The translations under genes were made by a program, and so were the position numbers. A DNA stretch of 15,262 nucleotides, taken from assembly GCA_035534835.1 (NCBI GenBank), contig DATLRE010000099.1:1-15262 (forward strand), given 5' to 3'. The notes under the pieces were generated by a model, which searched no databases, was not told where the DNA came from, and was given only the letters and a program-made list of their open reading frames with translations. Below, in pieces: positions 6,720 through 13,367 of the stretch (the first letter of the stretch is position 1; each line of letters starts with the position of its first letter). Source of the stretch: Bog-756 sp035534835 (GTDB taxonomy: Bacteria > Actinomycetota > Acidimicrobiia > Acidimicrobiales > RAAP-2).

Positions 6720-6827
6720 ATGCGCAGAACGATGAGTCCGGACAAGCACCCACCCACGGCCCGCCCCGCGTGCGGGACCGTCGGCACCCTTCCACGGACG
6801 GGCCGGCGTGCCGGGTGCCGGCCGTGA
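6720..6827 (+). CDS. possible 35-aa leader ORF ending on the murF start codon
   Basis: ATG 6720 (or the in-frame GTG 6717) opens a 35-codon frame beginning MRRTMSPDKHPPTARPACG and ending at TGA 6825-6827, which overlaps the murF GTG 6824-6826. The ribosome site is weak (GGGG about 6 bases before GTG 6717). It covers the 6801-6823 hairpin, so translating it would open that structure. It may be a leader peptide or a chance open frame. Confidence 0.35.
   Translation: MRRTMSPDKHPPTARPACGTVGTLPRTGRRAGCRP
6801..6823 (+). promoter_or_regulatory. GC-only hairpin directly abutting the murF start codon
   Basis: GGCCGGC (6801-6807) and GCCGGCC (6817-6823) are perfect seven-base complements around a nine-base loop, and the next base is the G of GTG 6824. 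Such a hairpin would bury the ribosome site of the first ligase gene, which has no Shine-Dalgarno of its own. Confidence 0.5.
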
Positions 6828-8140
6828 GGATCCTCGCCTCCCGGGCCGCCCAGGTGTTGGACGGAGAGCTCGTCGGCCCGGACGCCGAGGTGGACGGCGC
6901 CTCCGTCGACTCGCGGACCCTCGTTCCCGGTCAGCTCTTCGTCCCCGTAGTCGCCGACCGGGACGGCCACGAGTTCGTCGCCGACGCCCTGGCTGCCGGC
7001 GCCCCGGCCTACCTGACCTCCGTCGCGCCCGTCGGGGGGACCGCGGTCCGGGTCGGGGACACCGCCGCCGCGCTCTGGGAACTCGGGGCCCACGCCCGGG
7101 GCCTCCTGCCCGACCGGGTGGTGGGCATCACCGGATCCGTCGGCAAGACGACGGTCAAGGACCTGGTGGCCGGCGGTCTCGCCGCCGGCCTGCGCACCCA
7201 TGCCACCCGGGCGTCCTACAACAACGAACTCGGCGTACCCCTCACCCTCCTCGGCGCACCGGACGGCGTGGAGGCCGTCGTGGTCGAGCTGGGGGCCCGG
7301 TTCCCGGGCGACATCGGCCGCCTGTGCGGTCTCACCCGCCCCACGGTCGGGGTGATCACGTCGATCGGTTCGGCCCACCTCGAGCACCTGGGCGGTCCCG
7401 ACGGCGTCCGCCGCGAAAAGGGCTCCCTCCTCGAACGGCTGCCGGCCACCGGCCATGCGGTACTGAACGACGCGGACTGCGGGTCGGACGTGCGGGCGCG
7501 GACCGACGCCACCGTCGTGACCTTCGGCGCCGACCGCGGCGACGTCCGGGCCGTCGTGGTGGCCCGTGACGACGAGCTCCGGCCGACCGTGCGGCTCGAG
7601 ACTCCCTGGGGTTCGGGCGAGATCACCCTGTCCGTGCGGGGCGACCACCAGGCCGTGAACGCCGCGGCCGCCGTGGCCGCCGCCGTATGTGCCGGAATCG
7701 GATTCGAGGCCGCCCTGGCCGGGGTGGGCCGGGCCGAGGGGAGCCGGCTGCGCGGGGAGTTCTGGAGGACCCCGTCGGGACTCCGGGTCCTCAACGACAC
7801 CTACAACGCCAACCCCGACTCGGTGGCGGCCGCACTCCGGGCGCTGGCCGGGGTGGATGCCTCCCGACGCGTGGCCGTGCTCGGGGAGATGGCCGAGTTG
7901 GGCGACGCGAGCGCGGAGGCCCACCGGCGCATGGGGGAGTTGGCCGGATCGCTGGGGATCGAGGTGGTCGCCGTCGGGACACCGGGCTACGGCGGCACCG
8001 TGGTGGCCGACCAGAGCGAGGCCCTCGCCGTGGTCGCCGGGCTCCCCGCCGACAGCGCCGTCCTGGTCAAGGCCAGCCGGTCGGTGGGCCTCGACCGTCT
8101 GGCCGAGGCCCTGCGGGGTGGGGAGATGGGCGCACGGTGA
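6824..8140 (+). CDS. murF: UDP-N-acetylmuramoyl-tripeptide-D-alanyl-D-alanine ligase-type Mur ligase (stand-alone copy)
   Basis: This 438-residue protein has the three MurF domains: an N-terminal UDP-substrate domain (1-98, with VDSRTLVPGQLFVPVVADRDGHEFV), the ATPase domain with P-loop TGSVGKTT (103-110), substrate-side motif SYNNELGVPLTLL (131-143), ELGARFPGDI (155-164), IGSAHLEHLG and REKGS (181-201), and the C-terminal Rossmann domain with NDTYNANPDS (324-333) and VLGEMAELG (352-360). MurF joins D-Ala-D-Ala to the UDP-MurNAc-tripeptide in the cytoplasm using ATP. Near the C-terminus the usual LVKGSRAARME reads LVKASRSVGLD. The start is GTG 6824 or GTG 6815; 6824 is preferred because it forms a GTGA overlap and gives the shorter normal N-terminus. 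Its stop overlaps the next gene by four bases. Confidence 0.9.
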   Translation: MRILASRAAQVLDGELVGPDAEVDGASVDSRTLVPGQLFVPVVADRDGHEFVADALAAGAPAYLTSVAPVGGTAVRVGDTAAALWELGAHARGLLPDRVVGITGSVGKTTVKDLVAGGLAAGLRTHATRASYNNELGVPLTLLGAPDGVEAVVVELGARFPGDIGRLCGLTRPTVGVITSIGSAHLEHLGGPDGVRREKGSLLERLPATGHAVLNDADCGSDVRARTDATVVTFGADRGDVRAVVVARDDELRPTVRLETPWGSGEITLSVRGDHQAVNAAAAVAAAVCAGIGFEAALAGVGRAEGSRLRGEFWRTPSGLRVLNDTYNANPDSVAAALRALAGVDASRRVAVLGEMAELGDASAEAHRRMGELAGSLGIEVVAVGTPGYGGTVVADQSEALAVVAGLPADSAVLVKASRSVGLDRLAEALRGGEMGAR

Positions 8141-10617
8141 GGGTCCTCCTCTTCTTCGGCGGCCCCAGCGAGGAACGCGACGTCAGCGTCGGCTCCATCA
8201 AGCCGTGGGTCACCTACCTCCAGGCCGACCCGACCGCCGAGCTGACCGTGGTGTTCGTCGACCGCGCCCTGCGGGCCTACCGGATGCCATCCGTCTACTA
8301 CTACGCCAACACGTGTGCCGACTTCGAGACCCAGTTGCGCACGCTCGACCTCGAGCTGGACTGGGACGAGGTGGCGGAGCTGGCCCGTCGGCACGACGTG
8401 GCCGTTCCGCTGATCCACGGCACGTTCGGCGAGGACGGGACCCTCCAGCGCCGGCTCGAGTCCTGGGGCGTCCCGTACGTGTTCAGCACGCCGGACGCCC
8501 TCGAGCGGACCCTGCACAAGGAGCGGTGCTACGAGACGCTGGCCGCCGCCGGGTTCCCCGTGCCCGCCCACCGGCGCGTCGACCGGGCGTCGTGGGAGGC
8601 GGATCCCGTCGGCACGGCGGCCGCCCTGGTCGAACTCGAAGGCGTCCTCGGGGCGTCCCCACCCCCGTCCGGGGGGCGCATGGTCGCCGTCAAGCCGTCG
8701 GCCGGCGGCTCGTCGTTCGGCGTCGACGTCGTGCCGGCGACGACGGCGGATGTCGCCTGCGCCGTCGAGGCAGCCTTCGCGTCCACGGACGGCGACGTCC
8801 TGGTCGAGGAGTTCCTCGACGGGACCGAGTTCTCGGTGGTGGTGCTCGACGGGCCCGGCGGCCGGCCGACGGCCCTCGCGCCGACGGAAGTGGAGAAGCC
8901 ACCGGACCGACCCGTCTACGGGACCGAGGAGAAGTACCTCCACGGATCCGGTGTCCTGCACCACACGCCGATGCGGGTCGGCGCCGAGGTCCTGCACGCC
9001 ATCCGTGGCCGCGCCGCCGAGGCCTTCGCCGTGCTCGGCCTCCGGCACATGGCACGTATCGACGGCTTCCGCACCACCGACGGCACCATCGTCGTGACCG
9101 ATGTGAACGGGATCGGCGGCATGGGCTTCTCGAGCTTCGTGTTCCAGCAGGCGGCCATGGTGGGCATCGACCATCGTCGGCTGATCATGGGCCTGCTCGG
9201 CGCCGCATCGGGGACGCCCGACGTCACGGCCGAGGCCGCCGCCGCCCGGACCGACGGTGGCCGCCGGATCCACGTCGTCCTCGGAGGGCCCACCAGCGAG
9301 CGCCAGGTCAGTCGACAGAGCGGCTGCTTCGTGGGACTGTCGCTGCTCGCCTCCGGGAACGACGTCCGGTTCCACCTGATGGATCTCCGGAGCCGGTACA
9401 CGGAGATCGGGCTGTTCTACGTCCTCCACCACGATGTCGAGGAGATCCAGGCCCTCGTCGACGACCCGGTACGCCGGGCCACCATCGAGGCCGTGGGGCG
9501 CGCCGTGCGGGCCGATTTCGCCATGTCCGACGGCGCGGCCGAGACCGCCCTGGCCGTGGGCACCACCACCTCGCTGGCCGATGCCACCGAGGATGCCGAC
9601 TTCGTCTTCCTCGCGCTCCACGGCGGACCCGGTGAGGACGGACGCCTGCAGCTCGCACTGGAGCGGCTCGGCCGCCCCTACAACGGATCCGGCCCCCGGG
9701 CGTCGGACGTCGCCGGCGACAAGGCGGCCACCGCCGACCGGGTGCGGGCCCTCGGACTGGCCGGGGTCGACGCACCCGCCCAGCGGTCCGTGGACGTGTT
9801 CGAGCTGGGGGAGTGGCTCGACCGGATCGACGGGCCGGGCGCCGCGGCCGAGCGGTTCCGGGTGCTGTGCGACGAGCTGTCCGCCGACGTGCTGGTGTGC
9901 AAACCGGCCGCCGACGGCTGCTCGACGGGCGTCAAGATCCTGAAGCGCCCCGAGGTGATGGAGCGGTTCTTCTCCGCCATCGTGTCGGAGCTCCCCGAGT
10001 TCGTCGGCGACGAGGTCCGTTCCGACCTCCGGGGGCGGACGGTGTCGATCGCCATGCCGGTGCCTGCACCCAAACGGTGGCTGGTGGAGCGGGCCTTCGT
10101 CGAGCCGGACGGGGTGCCTCTGCCCGCGGGTGATCTCAACCTCGAGACCCTGCGGCCCTGGTTCGCGGCCAAGCGCTACGTCGAGATCACCGCCGCCGTG
10201 CTCGACCGACCCGGGCGGGGCCTGGTGTCGGCCGTGCCCAGCGTCACGGTGGCGGCCGACGAGCTGACCCTCCAGCAGAAGTTCCAGCAGGGCGTGGGGA
10301 CCAACCTGTCCCTCGGACTGTTCGTCCCCCCGGATGCGGCCGAGTCGGTGCGGGCGCGGATCGAGCGGCTCGCCCGTGCCTTCGGGATCGAGGGCTATGC
10401 CCGGCTCGACGCCTTCTGGGACAAGGCGGACGATGTCGTCTACCTCCTCGAGGTCAATTCCCTGTGCGGTCTCACCGAGGCCACCGTCTTCTACTCGCAG
10501 TGGCTGTCCGACGAGGACTCGGCCCCGCCCTGGGCCGTGCTCGACCGGATCGTCGAGGCCGGCCTCGAACGGTTCGCACGGGTGCACGGCGACGACCGGG
10601 GAATGCGGGCCGGCTGA
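8137..10617 (+). CDS. tandem D-alanine-D-alanine ligase-type protein: two complete ATP-grasp Ddl modules fused
   Basis: The 826 residues hold two full Ddl modules. Module 1 (1-365): GGPSEERDVS with E13, HGTFGEDG (94-101), VKPSAGGSSFG (185-195) with K186 and S192, VEEFLDGTEFSV (223-234), EEKY (264-267), ARIDGF with D309, and TDVNGIGGMGFSSF with D322/N324. Module 2 (377-815): GGPTSERQVS with E388, HGGPGEDG (495-502), CKPAADGCSTG with K589, KF (715-716), ARLDAF with D758, and LEVNSLCGLT with E772/N774. Each should bind ATP, Mg and two D-amino (or hydroxy) acids. Aligned by motif to E. coli DdlB, module 1 keeps the E15/S150/Y216 triad but has D for E270; module 2 keeps the metal ligands but has C and F for S150 and Y216. 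The ORF is continuous, so the fusion is real in this sequence. GTG 8137 overlaps the murF stop; GGGGAG precedes it by about 11 bases. Confidence 0.88.
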   Translation: MRVLLFFGGPSEERDVSVGSIKPWVTYLQADPTAELTVVFVDRALRAYRMPSVYYYANTCADFETQLRTLDLELDWDEVAELARRHDVAVPLIHGTFGEDGTLQRRLESWGVPYVFSTPDALERTLHKERCYETLAAAGFPVPAHRRVDRASWEADPVGTAAALVELEGVLGASPPPSGGRMVAVKPSAGGSSFGVDVVPATTADVACAVEAAFASTDGDVLVEEFLDGTEFSVVVLDGPGGRPTALAPTEVEKPPDRPVYGTEEKYLHGSGVLHHTPMRVGAEVLHAIRGRAAEAFAVLGLRHMARIDGFRTTDGTIVVTDVNGIGGMGFSSFVFQQAAMVGIDHRRLIMGLLGAASGTPDVTAEAAAARTDGGRRIHVVLGGPTSERQVSRQSGCFVGLSLLASGNDVRFHLMDLRSRYTEIGLFYVLHHDVEEIQALVDDPVRRATIEAVGRAVRADFAMSDGAAETALAVGTTTSLADATEDADFVFLALHGGPGEDGRLQLALERLGRPYNGSGPRASDVAGDKAATADRVRALGLAGVDAPAQRSVDVFELGEWLDRIDGPGAAAERFRVLCDELSADVLVCKPAADGCSTGVKILKRPEVMERFFSAIVSELPEFVGDEVRSDLRGRTVSIAMPVPAPKRWLVERAFVEPDGVPLPAGDLNLETLRPWFAAKRYVEITAAVLDRPGRGLVSAVPSVTVAADELTLQQKFQQGVGTNLSLGLFVPPDAAESVRARIERLARAFGIEGYARLDAFWDKADDVVYLLEVNSLCGLTEATVFYSQWLSDEDSAPPWAVLDRIVEAGLERFARVHGDDRGMRAG

Positions 10618-10640
10618 TGGCGCGAACCGGCTCGCCGTGA
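10617..10640 (+). other. 7-codon mini-ORF bridging the ddl stop and the murF/alr start
   Basis: ATG 10617 overlaps the ddl stop by one base (TGATG), reads MARTGSP, and stops at TGA 10638-10640, overlapping GTG 10637 as GTGA. A ribosome finishing ddl could therefore pass to the fusion gene in two coupled steps. A weak stem (GGGCCGG 10607-10613 with CCGGCTC 10627-10633, one G-T pair) spans the same bases. It may be chance. Confidence 0.3.
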
Positions 10641-13177
10641 TCCGCCTCGACGACCTGGTGGCCTCCAACCCGGGACTCGAGGTGCGGGGGATCGTCGACG
10701 GGGGGCGCTACGCGCGGTTCTGCTTCGACTCGCGCCTCGTGGAGGACGGCGATCTGTTCGTGGCCGTGCGGACCCCGCGGGGCGACGGCCACGACCACGC
10801 TGCCGACGCCGTCGCACGCGGGGCTAGCGCCGTCCTGGTCGACGCCCCGGACAGCATCCCCGACGGCCTTCCGGCGCTGGTGACCGACGATGCCGTCCTG
10901 GCCATGGAGCGGTACGGCGCCTTCGTGGTGCGCGCCTGGTCGCCCCGGGTGGTGGCCGTCACCGGGACGGTGGGCAAGACCGGGACGAAGGAGCTGGTCG
11001 CCGACGTGCTCGCCACCCGGTTCACGGTGTTCCGCACCCCGGGCAACTACAGCGGGCGCTTCGGCCTGGCCGTGGCCCTCGGTGGATTGCGCCCCGAGCA
11101 CGAGATCGCCGTGGTCGAGATGGCCACCGGGCACTTCGGCGAGATCGACGCCATGTGCGCCATGGCCCCGCCCGAGGTCGGGGTCGTGACGGCCGTGGAC
11201 GCAGCCCACCTGGTGGCGCTGGGTGACATCGACGGTGTGGCCCGCGAGAAGGGCGCACTCCTGGCCCACCTGCCCGCCGACGGCCTGGCCGTCCTCGGTG
11301 CCGATGATCCCCGGGTCCTCGCCCTCGCCCCTCGCAGCGCCGCGCCGGTGGTGGGCGTCGGCACCTCGCTGGATGCCGAGTACCGGGCCGAAGACGTCGT
11401 CGTGGGCATCGACGGGACAACGTGCACGGCCGTCCGCGACCCGTGGCGGGCCGCGGTGACCATCCCGTGGCTGGGCGCCCACAGCGTCCAGGCCGCGCTC
11501 GTCGGGTTGGCCGTGGCCGATCACTTCGGCGTCGACCGGGACGATGCGGTCGGCGCCATCGGCCGGCTCGCCGGCGTGCCGGGCCGACTGCGCCCGCTGC
11601 CCGGTATCGGGGGGAGCATCGTCCTCGACGACACCTACAACGCCGCGCCCCGTTCGGTGCACGCCGCCCTGGACACGCTGGCCGCGCTGGCGGCCGGGTC
11701 CCGCGTCGCCGTCCTCGGGGACATGGCCGAGCTCGGCGCCGCCGAGGAGGAGCTGCACCGCGAGGTCGGGGTCCACGCCGCCGGCGTGGTGGACCTCCTC
11801 GTCACCCAGGGCAACGCTGCCGCGTGGATCGCCGACGCCGCCGTCCGGGCCGGGATGCCCGCCGACCGGGTGGCCATCACCTTCACCCCCGAGGACGCCG
11901 TCGCCGAGGTGGCCGGCCGGCTCGGTCCCGACACGGTGGTGCTGGTGAAGGGGAGCGCGGCGGCGCGCATGGAGCGGGTGGTCGAACAGCTGCTGCGCGG
12001 CGGGGACCCGGGCGGGCTGCTGGTCCGCCAGGACCGGGCCTGGAGGTCGATCCGCATCGTGGAGCCCGACCGGCCGACCTGGCTGGAGATCGATCTGTCG
12101 GCCATCGCGTCCAATACACGCCGCCTGGCCGAGCGGGCGGACGGCGCCGAGGTCATGGTGGTGCTCAAGGCGGACGCCTACGGTCACGGCGCGGTCCAGG
12201 TGGCCCACACGGCCCTCCGCAACGGCGCATCCCGACTCGGGGTGGCCTGCGTTCCCGAGGCGCGCGCACTGCGCCGGGCCGGGATCCGGGCGCCGATCCT
12301 GGTGTTGGGGTACACGCCGGGCTGGCAGGGCCGCGACGCGGTCGGCCTCGACGTCACCCTCGCCGTGTTCGACCTCGACACGGCGCGCGCGCTCGGCCGG
12401 GCCGCCCGGGCACTCGACTCGACGGTGTCCGTCCATGTCAAGGTGGACACCGGGATGCACCGCCTGGGCGTCCCTCCTGCGGAGGCCCCGGCGCTCGTCG
12501 CCGCGCTGGGATCGGTGGACGGTCTCGAGGTGACGGGGGTGTTCACCCACTTCGCCTGTGCCGACGACCCGTCTCCTGCGGGCGTCGCCGCAACGGACGC
12601 CCAGGTGGCGGTCTTCCGTGATGTGCTCGCCCGGCTCGAGGACGCGGGCTCCCGGCCACCGACCGTGCACGCTGCCAACAGCGCGGGGCTGCTGGCCCGG
12701 GACGACGCCCGGTTCGACCTCGTCCGTCCCGGGATCGCCGTCTACGGGCTCCCGCCGGGTCCCGGTGTCCCGGTCCCGGGATTGCGGCCCGCACTGGAGT
12801 GGAAGTCCCAGGTGGCCCAGGTCCACGACCTCCCGGTCGGCGAGCCGGTCGGCTACGGGCACACGTGGTCCACCGGCCGGCCGAGCCGGGTGGCGACCGT
12901 GCCCGTCGGGTATGCCGACGGTCTGCGGCGGGCCCCGGCGACGTGGCGCCACGTGCTCGTGCGCGGCCGGCCGGCGCCGGTGGTGGGCCGGGTGTCGATG
13001 GATCAGATCTCGATCGACGTGACCGACGTTCCCGGTGCCCGGCGGGGGGACGAGGTCGTCCTCATCGGCCGGCAGGGGTCCGAGGAGATTTCGGCCTCGC
13101 GGGTGGCGGAGTGGCTCGGGACTTCCTGCTACGAGGTCGTCGCCGAGATCCTGGCCCGGGTCCCCCGGGTCAACTGA
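10637..13177 (+). CDS. bifunctional MurF-type ligase / alanine racemase fusion
   Basis: The 846 residues divide into a second MurF-type ligase (1-455) and an alanine racemase (about 478-846). The ligase part has CFDSRLVEDGDLFVAV (29-44), P-loop TGTVGKTGTKEL (109-120), EMATGHFGEI (161-170), AAHLVALG and REKGAL (189-208), LDDTYNAAPRS (330-340), VLGDMAELG and LVKGSAAARME (436-446). The racemase part has the PLP lysine K511 in VLKADAYGHGA, DTGMHRLG (604-611), THFACAD, the second catalytic tyrosine Y740 in VGYGHTW, VPVGYADG and SMDQISIDV (787-795). The racemase should make D-Ala for the Ddl modules. The ligase deviates: GKTG instead of GKT[ST], and NYSGRFGLA where MurF has NNE-GVP. GTG 10637 gives the usual MIRLDDL start, 19 bases after ddl. 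The same MurF-Alr domain order is known in Bacteroidota. Confidence 0.9.
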   Translation: MIRLDDLVASNPGLEVRGIVDGGRYARFCFDSRLVEDGDLFVAVRTPRGDGHDHAADAVARGASAVLVDAPDSIPDGLPALVTDDAVLAMERYGAFVVRAWSPRVVAVTGTVGKTGTKELVADVLATRFTVFRTPGNYSGRFGLAVALGGLRPEHEIAVVEMATGHFGEIDAMCAMAPPEVGVVTAVDAAHLVALGDIDGVAREKGALLAHLPADGLAVLGADDPRVLALAPRSAAPVVGVGTSLDAEYRAEDVVVGIDGTTCTAVRDPWRAAVTIPWLGAHSVQAALVGLAVADHFGVDRDDAVGAIGRLAGVPGRLRPLPGIGGSIVLDDTYNAAPRSVHAALDTLAALAAGSRVAVLGDMAELGAAEEELHREVGVHAAGVVDLLVTQGNAAAWIADAAVRAGMPADRVAITFTPEDAVAEVAGRLGPDTVVLVKGSAAARMERVVEQLLRGGDPGGLLVRQDRAWRSIRIVEPDRPTWLEIDLSAIASNTRRLAERADGAEVMVVLKADAYGHGAVQVAHTALRNGASRLGVACVPEARALRRAGIRAPILVLGYTPGWQGRDAVGLDVTLAVFDLDTARALGRAARALDSTVSVHVKVDTGMHRLGVPPAEAPALVAALGSVDGLEVTGVFTHFACADDPSPAGVAATDAQVAVFRDVLARLEDAGSRPPTVHAANSAGLLARDDARFDLVRPGIAVYGLPPGPGVPVPGLRPALEWKSQVAQVHDLPVGEPVGYGHTWSTGRPSRVATVPVGYADGLRRAPATWRHVLVRGRPAPVVGRVSMDQISIDVTDVPGARRGDEVVLIGRQGSEEISASRVAEWLGTSCYEVVAEILARVPRVN

Positions 13178-13251
13178 GTCCGCGCCGGGGCGGCCGGTGC
13201 GGTGCCGCGCCGAGGCCGCATCCGGTCCCTGTCCGGTGGCCGCGACTCGGG

Positions 13252-13257
13252 TACGAT
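13252..13257 (+). promoter_or_regulatory. -10 box (TACGAT) upstream of the leader ORF and HTH gene
   Basis: TACGAT lies 17 bases after CTGTCC (13229-13234), a three-of-six match to a -35 box. Transcription from about 13264 would leave a leader of about 50 bases before the strong ribosome site at 13306-13311. The stretch 13178-13251 after the racemase stop contains only small GC-rich stems and no clear terminator. Confidence 0.45.
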
Positions 13258-13316
13258 CCTCCTGCAACTCGGCGTCGCAGGCGGCGGCGCATCGGGCGGA
13301 CAGGCGGAGGTGGGAC

Positions 13317-13367
13317 ATGGCGGATCTGTGGAGGCGTGCTCGTGGCGACGGGCGGGCGGACTCGTGA
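13317..13367 (+). CDS. 16-aa leader ORF with strong Shine-Dalgarno
   Basis: GGAGGT (13306-13311) is five bases before ATG 13317, the best ribosome site in this part of the window. The frame reads 16 codons (MADLWRRARGDGRADS, with four Arg and one Trp) to TGA 13365-13367, overlapping GTG 13364 of the next gene as GTGA. It probably feeds ribosomes to the HTH gene, which has no site of its own. A sensing leader peptide is possible, but no run of one amino acid is seen. Confidence 0.5.
   Translation: MADLWRRARGDGRADS

Noticed and set aside
8137..10617. Tandem Ddl as a sequencing or assembly duplication
   Set aside because: The two halves are strongly diverged in sequence with no long identical stretch, so they are not a recent duplication or an assembly artefact.
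7987..10668. An 893-codon minus-strand open frame opposite the tandem Ddl
   Set aside because: Same cause: few stop codons in GC-rich DNA. The plus strand carries two full ATP-grasp motif sets.
6824..13177. A van-type glycopeptide resistance cluster
   Set aside because: No VanH-like D-lactate dehydrogenase, VanX/VanY dipeptidase or VanRS pair is in the window. Only the F716 substitution hints at altered ligase specificity.
13178..13210. Rho-independent terminator after the racemase
   Set aside because: Only short five- to six-base GC stems (for example CCCGGG-TCC-CCCGGG at 13155-13169, inside the coding end) and no T-run; not convincing.
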